Shown piece after piece: positions 1 to 9,758 of a stretch of 64,000 nucleotides of DNA. The notes under the pieces were generated by a model. The model did no database searches. It was not told the DNA's origin and saw only the letters and a program-made list of their open reading frames with translations. The translations under genes and the position numbers were made by a program. Origin of the DNA: Flavobacterium chryseum (GTDB lineage Bacteria > Bacteroidota > Bacteroidia > Flavobacteriales > Flavobacteriaceae); contig NZ_SNWW01000005.1 in NCBI RefSeq assembly GCF_004362015.1, positions 354,075 to 418,074 of the forward strand, given 5' to 3'. The stretch's first letter is position 1; each line of letters starts with the position of its first letter.

Positions 1-1
1 T

Positions 2-952
2 TCTACCGATAATGTAGCCGTTACAGGTTATGATGTTTATGCAAATAGCGTTTTAAAAACAACTGTTTCAGGTTTGACAGCAACGATTACAGGTCTAACA
101 GCTTCTACAAGTTATTCTATTTATGTAAAAGCAAAAGATGCAGCAGGAAATGCTTCTGCGTCAAGCAGTACCATTTCGGTGACAACCAACAGCAGCGGAA
201 CTGGCGGATCAGCAACCGATTTGCTTTTCTCTGAATATATTGAAGGTTCAGGAAATAATAAAGCCCTTGAAATTGCTAATAATACCGGAAGTTCTGTTAG
301 TTTATCTGCCTATACAATTAAAAAACAAACCAATGGCGCCGGATCATGGAGCACAGGTTTAGCTTTGAGCGGAACATTAACAACCGGAAGTAAATTCGTT
401 ATTGTAAACAGTTCTATTTCTTCAAGTTGTTTTTCTACAGGTTCAGCCAATATCTCGACAACGGCAACAGAATTGACTTTTAACGGAAATGATGCTGTAG
501 GTTTGTTCAAAAATGGCGTTCTAATTGACATCATCGGAACTTTTAGTGGCGGAACAGCCAATTTTGCTATTGATGTTACTTTAAGAAGAAAATCTACTGT
601 TACTTCTCCAACAACTACTTTTAATTTGAGTTCACAATGGGATTCATACACCACAGATACTTGTAATAATTTGGCAAGCAAAATGGCAAAACCTGTTGAA
701 GAAGAAATTGTTTCAGAATCAGATGAAATTATCATTTATCCAAACCCTTCTGACGGAAATTTCAATATTGGTTTAGGAAATTCAGATACACCATATTCTA
801 TTGAAATTATTTCATTTGCAGGACAAACAGTTTTTGAAAAACAAGATACAACAGATGCTGCAATAGCAGTAAGTCATCTTACAAAAGGAATTTATATCGT
901 TATAATCACGCAAGATTCTAAAACTCTGATTAAAAAGATAATCATCAACTAA
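2..952 (+). CDS. Secreted protein, C-terminal part: FN3, lamin-tail and T9SS sorting domains (5' end outside window)
   Basis: The reading frame is open from base 2, so the gene begins before the window. The visible part starts in a fibronectin type III domain (the TDNVAVTGYDVY strand is typical). A lamin-tail domain follows (LLFSEYIEGSGNNKALEI onwards), and the protein ends in a type A T9SS sorting domain with IIIYPNPSDGNF and a final KKIIIN strand. It should therefore be exported across the outer membrane. FN3 plus lamin-tail plus sorting domain is the usual tail of flavobacterial secreted endonuclease I proteins, but the catalytic part is not visible, so the enzyme activity is only a guess. 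A strong terminator follows. Confidence 0.85.
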   Translation, partial: STDNVAVTGYDVYANSVLKTTVSGLTATITGLTASTSYSIYVKAKDAAGNASASSSTISVTTNSSGTGGSATDLLFSEYIEGSGNNKALEIANNTGSSVSLSAYTIKKQTNGAGSWSTGLALSGTLTTGSKFVIVNSSISSSCFSTGSANISTTATELTFNGNDAVGLFKNGVLIDIIGTFSGGTANFAIDVTLRRKSTVTSPTTTFNLSSQWDSYTTDTCNNLASKMAKPVEEEIVSESDEIIIYPNPSDGNFNIGLGNSDTPYSIEIISFAGQTVFEKQDTTDAAIAVSHLTKGIYIVIITQDSKTLIKKIIIN

Positions 953-975
953 TTAATACGAGTGCTTACTAAATT

Positions 976-1008
976 AAAAAGCGGCAATATTGCCGCTTTT
1001 TTTTGTTT
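976..1008 (+). terminator. Rho-independent terminator
   Basis: A perfect GCGGCAAT/ATTGCCGC hairpin at 981-996 is preceded by A residues and followed by a run of T. It lies 30 bases after the stop codon of the secreted-protein gene. Confidence 0.85.
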
Positions 1009-1030
1009 TACGTTAAGATTTAATTTTTTT

Positions 1031-1139
1031 CACGCAGATTTTGCAGATTTAAGCAGATTCAGAAACTGAATAATATATTTACGCAGATTCAAATAAATTA
1101 TATCAATTAAAATCTGCAGAAATCTGCAAAATCTGCGTG
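1031..1139. repeat. Intergenic inverted repeat of the CGCAGATT type
   Basis: A perfect 20-base inverted repeat has its arms at 1031-1050 and 1120-1139. Further CGCAGATT/AATCTGCAGA copies lie inside (1052-1058, 1081-1090, 1111-1120). Directly downstream is an unrelated CTTTGCGCC-TTTGTGTC-TTTGTGG stretch of the kind scattered between flavobacterial genes. No gene is seen in it. Confidence 0.7.
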
Positions 1140-1203
1140 AAACAAAAAAACTTTGCGCCTTTGTGTCTTTGTGGCAAAAAGTTCAAAAGAGTTTGTTTTC
1201 AAA

Positions 1204-1235
1204 TTTGCGCTTGCTATTTATTTACACTAAATTTG
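1204..1235 (+). promoter_or_regulatory. Putative purL promoter
   Basis: TTTG at 1204-1207 and TAAATTTG at 1228-1235 are separated by 20 bases, a full match to the Bacteroidota -33/-7 consensus. Transcription would start near 1242, which makes the ATG at 1266 the natural start of purL. Confidence 0.6.
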
Positions 1236-1265
1236 CACCTTCAATACAACAAACTACACTACACA

Positions 1266-4200
1266 ATGATCCATTTCTTTGAAAACCAAAGCAAAACTGT
1301 TTTTGCCGTACAAACGCAAAACGAAATTTCGGCTCAAGACATTTCAAAACTAAACTGGCTTTTTGCCAACTCTAATAAGATCGAAAAATCCGCCTTGACG
1401 GATTTTTTTGTTGGTCCACGTGCCACAATGATTACACCCTGGAGCACCAATGCTGTAGAAATCACTCAGAATATGGGTATTCCGGGCATTATCAGAATTG
1501 AAGAATTTCATCCTGCAACGGAAGATTTCACTGATTTTGATCCGATGCTTTCACAAAAATTCAATCAATTAGATCAGGAAATTTTCACAATTAATGTTCA
1601 GCCGGAACCAATTTTGGAAATTGATGATATTGCAACATACAATAAAGTAGAAGGTTTGGCTTTAAGCCAGGAAGAAGTAGATTATTTAGACAATCTTGCT
1701 GTTAAACTAGGAAGAAAGTTAACTGATTCTGAAATTTTTGCTTTCTCACAAGCCAATTCAGAACACTGTCGTCACAAAATTTTCAACGGAACTTTTGTTA
1801 TTGACGGTGAAGAAAAAGAAACTTCTCTTTTCAAATTAATCAAAAAAACATCACAGGAAAATCCTAACGATATCGTATCTGCTTACAAAGACAACGTTGC
1901 TTTTGTAAAAGGACCAAAAGTGCAGCAATTTGCACCAAAATCTGCCGACAAACCAGATTATTACGAGATAAAAGAATTTGATTCGGTTTTATCTTTAAAA
2001 GCAGAAACACACAATTTCCCAACAACTGTAGAGCCTTTCAATGGAGCTGCAACAGGTTCTGGTGGAGAAATTCGTGACCGTTTAGCCGGAGGTCAGGGTT
2101 CATTGCCATTGGCTGGAACTGCGGTTTACATGACTTCCTATTCTCGTTTGAATGATGACAGAAAATGGGAAAATGCAGTTGAAGAAAGAAAATGGTTGTA
2201 CCAAACGCCGATGGATATTTTAATCAAAGCATCCAACGGAGCTTCTGATTTTGGAAATAAATTCGGACAGCCGTTAATTACAGGTTCAGTTTTAACCTTC
2301 GAACATTCAGAAAACAACCGTAAAATTGGTTACGACAAAGTAATCATGCAGGCGGGCGGAATTGGTTACGGAAAATTAGACCAGGCAATAAAAAAGAAAC
2401 CGCAAGAAGGCGATAAAATCGTAATTCTTGGTGGAGAAAATTATAGAATCGGAATGGGTGGAGCTGCGGTTTCCTCTGCAGATACAGGAGCTTTTGGTTC
2501 AGGAATTGAGTTAAATGCAATTCAGCGTTCAAATCCTGAAATGCAAAAACGTGCTGCCAACGCGATTCGTGGTTTGGTAGAAAGCGACAATAATCCAATT
2601 GTTTCGATTCACGATCACGGCGCTGGAGGACACTTAAACTGTCTTTCTGAATTGGTTGAGGAAACTGGAGGTTTGATCGATTTAGATAAATTACCGGTTG
2701 GAGATCCTACACTTTCTGCAAAAGAGATTATCGGAAACGAATCTCAGGAAAGAATGGGATTGGTTATCGGTCAAAAAGATATTGATATTTTACAACGAAT
2801 TGCTGACAGAGAGCGTTCGCCAATGTATCAGGTTGGAGATGTTACGGGCGATCACCGTTTTACATTTCAATCACAATCAAATGGTTCAAAACCGATGGAT
2901 TATGCTTTAGAAGATTTCTTCGGAAGTTCTCCAAAAACAGTTATGAACGACAAAACTATCGACAGAAAATATGCTGACGTTACTTATTCGGCAAATGATT
3001 TCGAAAGTTATTTACAAGACGTTTTACGTTTAGAAGCCGTTGGTTCTAAAGACTGGCTGACTAATAAAGTAGACCGTTGCGTTGGAGGAAAAGTAGCAAA
3101 ACAACAAAATGCAGGTCCACTACAATTGCCTTTAAATAATGTTGGAGTTATGGCTCTTGATTATTTAGGTAAGGAAGGAATTGCAACTTCTATAGGGCAC
3201 GCTCCTATTGCAGCATTGATTGATCCGGTTGCGGGAAGCAGAAATGCTATTGCAGAATCGTTATCAAACATTGTTTGGGCGCCAATAAAAGACGGCTTAA
3301 AAGGTATTTCATTATCTGCAAACTGGATGTGGGCTTGTAAAAACGAAGGTGAAGACGCTCGTTTGTACGCTGCTGTTGAAGGTTGTTCAGAATTTGCAAT
3401 TGAATTGGGAATCAATATTCCGACAGGAAAAGATTCACTTTCGATGAAACAAAAATATCCAAACGACGAAGTAATCGCACCGGGAACGGTTATTATTTCG
3501 GCTGGAGGAAATTGTACCGATATTAGAAAAGTAGTTGAACCGGTTTTACAGAAAAACGGAGATTCTATTTATTATATCAATTTGTCTCAGGATGATTTTA
3601 AATTAGGAGGTTCGTCTTTTGCACAAATCAGAAACACAATCGGAAACGAAACGTCTACTATTAAAGATGCTTCTTTTTTCAAAAATGCTTTTAATACAAT
3701 CCAGGAATTAATCGGCGAAAGCCAAATTTTAGCCGGACACGATATCGGAAGCGGTGGTTTAATTACTACTTTATTAGAATTGTGTTTTGCTGATGTAAAT
3801 CTTGGAGCTAAAATTGATTTCAGTGCTTTCGCGGAAAAAGACCTTTTGAAAATCCTTTTCGCTGAAAACATCGGAATTGTTTTTCAAGCAAAAGAAGATG
3901 CAGCTGTTGAAGCTAAATTAAAAGCTAATAATATCGAATTCTTCAAAATTGGTTCAGTTCAGGAAACTGCAACTTTAGAATTCGGAACTTATAAATTGGA
4001 TATTCCAACTTACAGAGACATTTGGTTTGAAACTTCTTATTTATTAGATCAAAAACAATCTAAAAACGGAAGAGCAAAAGCACGTTTTGAAAACTATAAA
4101 AATCAGGTTTTACAATATACTTTCCCAGCACATTTCACAGGAAAAAAACCAGAAATCGACAATTCTAAACCAAGACCAAAAGCGGCTATTATTCGTGAAA

Positions 4201-4919
4201 AAGGAAGTAATTCTGAGCGTGAAATGGCAAATGCAATGTACTTAGCAGGTTTTGATGTAAAAGACGTTCACATGACCGATTTAATTTCTGGTCGTGAAAC
4301 GCTTGAAGATATTCAGTTTATTGGTTCTGTTGGAGGATTCTCTAATTCAGATGTTTTAGGTTCTGCTAAAGGCTGGGCCGGAGCATTTTTATACAACGAA
4401 AAAGCAAAAACAGCTTTAGATAATTTCTTTAAAAGAGAAGATACTTTATCTGTTGGAATCTGTAACGGATGTCAATTGTTTATGGAATTGGAAGTGATTA
4501 ATCCGGAGCATGAAGTTCACGGAAAAATGTTGCATAACGAAAGTCAGAAACACGAAAGTATCTTCACATCTGTAAAAGTTCAGGAGAACAATTCGGTTAT
4601 GTTATCGACATTGGCCGGAAGTACTTTGGGAGTTTGGGTTTCTCACGGAGAAGGAAAATTCAATTTGCCTCTTGCCGAAGAAAACTACAACATTGTATCT
4701 AAATATGCTTACGAAGGTTATCCTGCAAACCCGAACGGTTCTGATTATAACACTGCTATGATGTGTGACAAAACCGGAAGACATTTGGTTATGATGCCTC
4801 ATATTGAGCGTTCGACTTTTCAATGGAACTGGGCGCATTATCCAAAAGACAGAAACGACGAGGTTTCACCTTGGCATGAAGCTTTTGTAAACGCCAGAAA
4901 ATGGATTGAGAAAAACTAA
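1266..4919 (+). CDS. purL: Phosphoribosylformylglycinamidine synthase
   Basis: Converts FGAR, glutamine and ATP to FGAM, the fourth step of purine synthesis, in the cytosol. The protein is 1217 residues, the large single-chain form. The N-terminal half holds the synthase motifs (FSQANSEHCRHK, LKAETHNFPT, GAATGSGGEIRD). The C-terminal glutaminase domain carries the nucleophile Cys1066 in GICNGCQ and the His1179/Glu1181 pair in MPHIERS. The frame is open further upstream to 1137, but that extension runs through a repeat and the promoter, so I place the start at 1266. Single gene between its own promoter and terminator. Confidence 0.97.
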   Translation: MIHFFENQSKTVFAVQTQNEISAQDISKLNWLFANSNKIEKSALTDFFVGPRATMITPWSTNAVEITQNMGIPGIIRIEEFHPATEDFTDFDPMLSQKFNQLDQEIFTINVQPEPILEIDDIATYNKVEGLALSQEEVDYLDNLAVKLGRKLTDSEIFAFSQANSEHCRHKIFNGTFVIDGEEKETSLFKLIKKTSQENPNDIVSAYKDNVAFVKGPKVQQFAPKSADKPDYYEIKEFDSVLSLKAETHNFPTTVEPFNGAATGSGGEIRDRLAGGQGSLPLAGTAVYMTSYSRLNDDRKWENAVEERKWLYQTPMDILIKASNGASDFGNKFGQPLITGSVLTFEHSENNRKIGYDKVIMQAGGIGYGKLDQAIKKKPQEGDKIVILGGENYRIGMGGAAVSSADTGAFGSGIELNAIQRSNPEMQKRAANAIRGLVESDNNPIVSIHDHGAGGHLNCLSELVEETGGLIDLDKLPVGDPTLSAKEIIGNESQERMGLVIGQKDIDILQRIADRERSPMYQVGDVTGDHRFTFQSQSNGSKPMDYALEDFFGSSPKTVMNDKTIDRKYADVTYSANDFESYLQDVLRLEAVGSKDWLTNKVDRCVGGKVAKQQNAGPLQLPLNNVGVMALDYLGKEGIATSIGHAPIAALIDPVAGSRNAIAESLSNIVWAPIKDGLKGISLSANWMWACKNEGEDARLYAAVEGCSEFAIELGINIPTGKDSLSMKQKYPNDEVIAPGTVIISAGGNCTDIRKVVEPVLQKNGDSIYYINLSQDDFKLGGSSFAQIRNTIGNETSTIKDASFFKNAFNTIQELIGESQILAGHDIGSGGLITTLLELCFADVNLGAKIDFSAFAEKDLLKILFAENIGIVFQAKEDAAVEAKLKANNIEFFKIGSVQETATLEFGTYKLDIPTYRDIWFETSYLLDQKQSKNGRAKARFENYKNQVLQYTFPAHFTGKKPEIDNSKPRPKAAIIREKGSNSEREMANAMYLAGFDVKDVHMTDLISGRETLEDIQFIGSVGGFSNSDVLGSAKGWAGAFLYNEKAKTALDNFFKREDTLSVGICNGCQLFMELEVINPEHEVHGKMLHNESQKHESIFTSVKVQENNSVMLSTLAGSTLGVWVSHGEGKFNLPLAEENYNIVSKYAYEGYPANPNGSDYNTAMMCDKTGRHLVMMPHIERSTFQWNWAHYPKDRNDEVSPWHEAFVNARKWIEKN

Positions 4920-4937
4920 GAAATATATTTTTATTAG

Positions 4938-4968
4938 AAACGCCCGAATTTATCGGGCGTTTTTTTTT
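4938..4968 (+). terminator. purL terminator
   Basis: The hairpin CGCCCGA-ATTTA-TCGGGCG at 4941-4959 is followed by an uninterrupted run of T. Confidence 0.85.
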
Positions 4969-5189
4969 ACCACGAATTAAACGAATTTTCACTAATTAGT
5001 GGGAATTACAGCGATTCGTGGCGAAAAATCTATTTTTACTTATATAAAAATGCGACTAAAATAAAATGTTACAGAAAAAGCTAAGTCTTATAATTTGATT
5101 ACTTTTTGTATTTAAATTTGAACTATATTCGCCTAAAATATCTTGCCCGAGATTTTTTAACAACCCAAAAACATTTAAACCTACATAGA

Positions 5190-5621
5190 ATGAAATCGTT
5201 ACATTTATTACTAACTACGTTATTTTTTGTTGCCTCACACTCCTATTCACAAGTTCACGTAGATCAAATTACGTATAATGGTAAGGACCGTTATATTACC
5301 ACAACAATTGGTTATCCTGTTCCGGGCACTTATGCGCCAACTGGACTAAAAGAACCTATTACTGTTTTAAATCCTGACGGAACAGGCGTTATTCAGGCAA
5401 ATGATTTATCAAAAATGAAGATCAATTGGGGAATCGAATGTACTGAAGAAGGAACTCCGGTTTTTAAAGAAGGTTTTAATAGCGCGTCGTATACATTTTG
5501 GTACAGAACAAATGATAGCAATGCATGGAACTATTCTCAATTTTCTATTCATTTTGCCAAGAAAAAAATGTTCTTAATGGGAGAAAGAGTTAAGGAATAC
5601 GAAGATTATAATGTACAATAA
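5190..5621 (+). CDS. Small secreted protein of unknown function
   Basis: 143 residues. A signal peptide (MKSLHLLLTTLFFVASHSYS, cleavage likely before QVHVD) points to export. The remainder is a compact, mostly beta-rich domain with no family I recognise. The frame opens at 5106, but ATG 5190 starts directly with the signal peptide, and a TAAATTTG -7 element at 5113-5120 would put the transcript start near 5127. That rules out the longer form. It stands alone between purL and the acyl-CoA ligase. No function is assigned. Confidence 0.7.
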   Translation: MKSLHLLLTTLFFVASHSYSQVHVDQITYNGKDRYITTTIGYPVPGTYAPTGLKEPITVLNPDGTGVIQANDLSKMKINWGIECTEEGTPVFKEGFNSASYTFWYRTNDSNAWNYSQFSIHFAKKKMFLMGERVKEYEDYNVQ

Positions 5622-5800
5622 GCTAGAAAGTTTAGCATTTTAAATTAGATATTTCTTGTTTTTTTCTAAATTTCACTATAGAAAAGAAAACGTTTTCGTT
5701 GATTTTCAATAGTACCTATAATTTTTCCCATAAAATTTCATAAAATTAAAAATTGTACCTTATTTTTATTTAATTTGCGGTAAAATTCAATATATTAAAC

Positions 5801-7579
5801 ATGGTTTCAATCACACGCCTTTTTGATTTCCCTTATTATCAACAAGAAACTTATAATCTCCAAGTTGCTTTGGCAACCAAAAAAAATGGAGCTTGGGAAA
5901 AAACATCCAGCCAGGAATATATTGCTAAAGCTAATGCCGTTTCTAGAGCATTATTGCGCATGGGGGTTCAGAAAGATGACAAAATTGCATTAATTACTTC
6001 TAACAATCGTACGGAGTGGAATATCATGGATATTGGTATTTTGCAAACCGGAGCTCAAAACGTTCCTATTTATCCAACAATTGCCGAAGAAGATTACGAA
6101 TATATTTTAAATCATAGCGGCAGTATTTATTGCTTTGTTTCTGATAAAGAAGTATTTCAAAAAGTAAATGCAATAAAAGCAAATGTGCCAACTTTAAAAG
6201 GAGTCTATTCTTTTGATGAAATTGACGGCTGCAAACATTGGTCAGAATTATTGACTTTAGGCGCAGACGAAAGCAATCAGAATGAAGTTGAGGCTAAAAA
6301 AGACAGTATTCAGGCTGATGATTTAGCGACTATTATTTATACATCCGGAACTACAGGAAAACCTAAAGGTGTAATGCTTTCGCACAATAACATTGTTTCT
6401 AATGTATTAGACAGCGCGCCAAGAATTCCGTTTGATGCAGGAAACAGTACAGCGTTGAGCTTCCTGCCTATTTGCCATATTTTTGAAAGAATGATTTTGT
6501 ACATCTATCAATATTATGGTGTTTCAGTTTATTTTGGAGAATCAATTGATAAAATTAGTGATAACTTAAAAGAAGTAAAACCAACTGTAATTACAGCGGT
6601 ACCAAGACTTCTTGAAAAAGTTTACGATAAAATTTATGCTAAAGGTTCTGAATTAACCGGTATCAAGAAAAAACTGTTTTTCTGGGCTATTGATTTAGGT
6701 TTAAAATATGAGCCTTACGGAGCTAATGGATTTTGGTATGAATTTCAGTTAAAGATTGCCAGAAAACTTATTTTCAGCAAATGGAAAGAAGGTTTGGGAG
6801 GTAATTTAGATTTAATGGTTTCCGGAAGTGCGGCTTTACAGCCACGTTTATCAAGAGTTTTTGCTGCTGCAGAAATTCCGGTTATGGAAGGTTACGGTTT
6901 ATCTGAAACATCGCCTGTAATTGCGGTAAACGATCAAAGAAACAAAGGTTTCAAGATTGGAACTGTTGGAAAAGTAATTCGTAACGTTGAAGTTAAAATT
7001 GCTGCTGACGGAGAAATTCTTTGCAAAGGACCAAACGTAATGTTGGGTTATTTTAAAGATCAGGAAAAAACAGATGAAGCTTTAAAAGACGGATATTTCC
7101 ACACGGGAGATATTGGCGAAATTGACAGCGAAGGTTTCTTGAAAATTACCGATCGTAAAAAAGAAATGTTCAAAACTTCTGGTGGAAAATATATTGCGCC
7201 TCAGTTGATTGAAAATGCCATGAAGCAATCTCGTTTTATAGAGCAAATTATGGTGATTGGTGAAGGCGAAAAAATGCCAGCAGCTTTTATTCAGCCAAAT
7301 TTTGAATTCGTAAAAGAATGGGCAAAACTTCATAAAGTTACTTTAGGAAGTTCTAACGAAGAAATCGTTAAAAACGAAGAAGTTAAAAAACGTATCGATA
7401 GTGAAATTGAAGAAATCAATAAAAAATTCGGACACTGGGAACAAATCAAACGTTTTGAGCTAACTCCGGATGTTTGGTCTATTGATGGCGGACAATTGAC
7501 TCCAACATTAAAATTAAAACGTAAGATCATCAAAGAAATCTATAAAGATCTTTACGCTAAAATATATGGTCAGAATTAA
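5801..7579 (+). CDS. Long-chain fatty acid--CoA ligase (AMP-forming)
   Basis: Activates fatty acids to acyl-CoA through an acyl-adenylate. 592 residues, close to the usual length of the long-chain (COG1022, FAA1-like) branch of the ANL family. The P-loop-like motif YTSGTTGKPKG lies near residue 180, the adenylate-binding YGLSETSP near 365, and the hinge TGDIGEID...LKITDRKKEMFKTSGGK in the last third. It probably supplies acyl-CoA to the fad operon at 25-31 kb or to lipid synthesis. Monocistronic, followed by a strong terminator. Substrate chain length cannot be read from sequence. Confidence 0.93.
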   Translation: MVSITRLFDFPYYQQETYNLQVALATKKNGAWEKTSSQEYIAKANAVSRALLRMGVQKDDKIALITSNNRTEWNIMDIGILQTGAQNVPIYPTIAEEDYEYILNHSGSIYCFVSDKEVFQKVNAIKANVPTLKGVYSFDEIDGCKHWSELLTLGADESNQNEVEAKKDSIQADDLATIIYTSGTTGKPKGVMLSHNNIVSNVLDSAPRIPFDAGNSTALSFLPICHIFERMILYIYQYYGVSVYFGESIDKISDNLKEVKPTVITAVPRLLEKVYDKIYAKGSELTGIKKKLFFWAIDLGLKYEPYGANGFWYEFQLKIARKLIFSKWKEGLGGNLDLMVSGSAALQPRLSRVFAAAEIPVMEGYGLSETSPVIAVNDQRNKGFKIGTVGKVIRNVEVKIAADGEILCKGPNVMLGYFKDQEKTDEALKDGYFHTGDIGEIDSEGFLKITDRKKEMFKTSGGKYIAPQLIENAMKQSRFIEQIMVIGEGEKMPAAFIQPNFEFVKEWAKLHKVTLGSSNEEIVKNEEVKKRIDSEIEEINKKFGHWEQIKRFELTPDVWSIDGGQLTPTLKLKRKIIKEIYKDLYAKIYGQN

Positions 7580-7604
7580 TAAATCAAAATAATACAAACC
7601 AATG

Positions 7605-7637
7605 AAAACGGCTGTCCTAAGGACAGCCGTTTTTTAA
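7605..7637 (+). terminator. Terminator after the acyl-CoA ligase gene
   Basis: An 11-bp perfect stem, AACGGCTGTCC/GGACAGCCGTT (7607-7632), has a 3-4 base loop and a following T-run. Confidence 0.9.
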
Positions 7638-7730
7638 TTGTACAAACATCAATGTAAGTTTTGTATTAATTCTTTAAGAATACTATTTGCAACTCTTTTT
7701 TTAATATTTTTATCACTTGAAAAGCAAAAT

Positions 7731-8630
7731 ATGAAAGAATATCTGGATACCATAAATAGGCAGCAAGTTTGGGAGTTTTCGAAACATATTATTTTACCAA
7801 ACCTCGGTTGGTTTATATTCTGGACTATTTTATTTGTTGTTTTAGGCTTAATAATTAGTATTGTCCTAAATGTTTATTTGTACAGAAAAAACTTCTTTAC
7901 AAGAGACAGAACATACTATAACTGGATTGCCAAACTCTGGATTCCCTATATTATAGTGGTTTGTATTTATTTCTTCGGAATGTTAGGTTTGTTTTACGGC
8001 GGGCATTCTATTTTATCGAAAGAAAATAAAAGCATGACGGCCAATATTTATGCGAAAACCGTTGGATCTACTTTTTCATCAGAGAAGGACAAGAAAGCTT
8101 TTTTGGCAACACTTCAGCAATTATCAAATTCATCAGAAGATATTAGTAAATCGTTGACCAAAACAATAGGTTTATATATCACAAAGAATAATACGGGAAT
8201 GAGTTCTGTCGATAATTTTAAAAACTCGTCCAGTACTTATTTACTCCAAAAATATGAATCTGAGGTTTATAGCGCTACTATGTATGGCTTTATGAAAGTG
8301 GTTGATGATAAGGCTGATATCACTTCTTTTAAAAAAATAAAGTACGATGAATTAAAATTGCTTTTAAAAAAACTCGACAAAATTGAACCTAAAAAAATTG
8401 AAGATTCTATTCAGTTAGAAATGGGGAATAAACTGCAAACCATTTTAGATTATGTCTATAAAGGAATTATAAAACACGAACTGCTTTTTTTCGCTCTTTT
8501 TCTGATTATTCCTTTTATTGAATTTTTTATTTATTGGAGGTTTGTGAAGATGAGGATTGTTCAGGTTGTGAATGAAATAACTGTTAATCAAAAAGATAAT
8601 GAAGTTTATACTAAAGAAGAAATTCTTTAA
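7731..8630 (+). CDS. Membrane protein of unknown function
   Basis: About 299 residues. Two hydrophobic segments lie in the first 90 residues (around WFIFWTILFVVLGLIISIVL and IPYIIVVCIYFFGMLGLFY) and one near the C-terminus (ELLFFALFLIIPFIEFFIYW). Between them is a polar, lysine-rich domain of about 150 residues. The frame extends upstream to 7638, but that stretch begins inside the preceding terminator, so ATG 7731 is preferred. I do not recognise a family. It ends 11 bases from the convergent RlaP2 gene, and no terminator is visible between them. Confidence 0.7.
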   Translation: MKEYLDTINRQQVWEFSKHIILPNLGWFIFWTILFVVLGLIISIVLNVYLYRKNFFTRDRTYYNWIAKLWIPYIIVVCIYFFGMLGLFYGGHSILSKENKSMTANIYAKTVGSTFSSEKDKKAFLATLQQLSNSSEDISKSLTKTIGLYITKNNTGMSSVDNFKNSSSTYLLQKYESEVYSATMYGFMKVVDDKADITSFKKIKYDELKLLLKKLDKIEPKKIEDSIQLEMGNKLQTILDYVYKGIIKHELLFFALFLIIPFIEFFIYWRFVKMRIVQVVNEITVNQKDNEVYTKEEIL

Positions 8631-8641
8631 TATAAACTTTC

Positions 8642-9700
8642 TTATTGATACAATTCTTCCCGAATCTTAATTAAGATCTGAACTACTTTTTCTTCATCTG
8701 GTTTTTCCGGAAGAGTTGAAGTTATATAATGATTTTCAATTGAAGCAATTAAATTATCTGCCATTTTAAGTAAATCATCATATTCCTTATTTCCTGCCTT
8801 TATATCGAGTAATTCTTCCCGATTTGGAACTCTAATATTTAATTTTCCTGTTGAAAGAATTTGTTCCGCAGTTTGCAAAAGACGGATCGTGTGCATCATA
8901 TTTTTGCTGTCGTAGTTTTTACCATGTTGCTGATTGGTATTGTAACGATCTTCGTTTCGTTTCTCTATCCAAGCCCAATATTCGGTGTATTCTTTGCAAT
9001 ATTTAGAATAACCGTCTTGATTACAGGACAAATAACCTATTAGCTTTACGTTTTTAGGAATCGAAGAAAGAGAAACTTCATTAGAACTTTCTTTTTGAAT
9101 AATTCCTTTGTAACCTAAAGTTTTATCGAAATCGTAAAACAAGGCAAACATGCCCTTTGAATTTGGTAAATTAACCAAGCCGCATTGTTCTTGCTTCAAA
9201 TTATTTTCTTCTAAAAAAGTATTTACCGCAACGGTTTCGTAACCTTTCAGGACGTAACAAAAATCTAAAAGACTTTTCTTTTCCTTTGCAATTGGGTTTA
9301 CGATTTTCTTGTTTAAGCCTCTTGCCTTTTTTATTTGCGTTACGGCATAACCAGCAAAAGAATCTTTACAAAGTTTAGATAGAAAATCTTCTAGCTGCAA
9401 ATGCTCCATCAACGGATGCTTGTACAAAATACAATCTTCTGGCGAAGCCAAAATCTCCAGAATATTAGGATTATTCTTAAGCAACAATTCTACAAAACGA
9501 CCAATTTCATAATAAACCTCATCATTAGTTTCATTACTTATTTGAGGAATATAATCTAACCCAAAGAACTTTTCTTTAGGCAAATAATAAACACCCTTTA
9601 TATCTGTATCTGATGTTGGTGTATTTAATCCAAAAGATTTACTTCCCGAAATAACTTCGAAAAGGATTAGGTTTTGGGATTTTAGGGTTTGGATGGTCAT
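8642..9700 (-). CDS. RlaP-type nucleotidyltransferase (second copy, long form)
   Basis: 352 residues. The N-terminus has the Pol-beta-fold signature GS (19-20) followed by DxD (31-33: SDTDIKG), as in the YcgL/RlaP families (COG3541, RNA-ligase-associated nucleotidyltransferases). Such enzymes are thought to act on RNA ends in repair, but their exact reaction is not established. It is the last gene of the minus-strand cassette. Its first 15 bases, preceded by TTTAGG-like sequence, are repeated right after the OLD-like ATPase gene. This suggests it was once joined to that gene before a parvulin gene came between them. Sequence similarity to the other RlaP copy is limited to the nucleotidyltransferase core. 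Confidence 0.8.
   Translation of the reverse strand: MTIQTLKSQNLILFEVISGSKSFGLNTPTSDTDIKGVYYLPKEKFFGLDYIPQISNETNDEVYYEIGRFVELLLKNNPNILEILASPEDCILYKHPLMEHLQLEDFLSKLCKDSFAGYAVTQIKKARGLNKKIVNPIAKEKKSLLDFCYVLKGYETVAVNTFLEENNLKQEQCGLVNLPNSKGMFALFYDFDKTLGYKGIIQKESSNEVSLSSIPKNVKLIGYLSCNQDGYSKYCKEYTEYWAWIEKRNEDRYNTNQQHGKNYDSKNMMHTIRLLQTAEQILSTGKLNIRVPNREELLDIKAGNKEYDDLLKMADNLIASIENHYITSTLPEKPDEEKVVQILIKIREELYQ
9681..9700. repeat. 20-base direct repeat, copy 1 (start of RlaP2)
   Basis: Matches 10352-10371 at 19 of 20 positions. Together the copies bracket the parvulin gene. The similarity continues loosely on the RlaP2-upstream side (TATTTGTG versus TATTTTTGTG). Confidence 0.8.
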
Positions 9701-9758
9701 AGATCTATTTGTGGTTTCATTTATTCTATGAGATAATTTTGAATGGTTATACTATGTT

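Noticed and set aside
310..735. 141-residue minus-strand frame
   Set aside because: It is antisense to the lamin-tail domain of the secreted protein, with no start signals of its own.
1137..1265. N-terminal extension of purL
   Set aside because: It begins in an intergenic repeat and covers a full consensus promoter; PurL proteins start with the MIHFFE-like segment.
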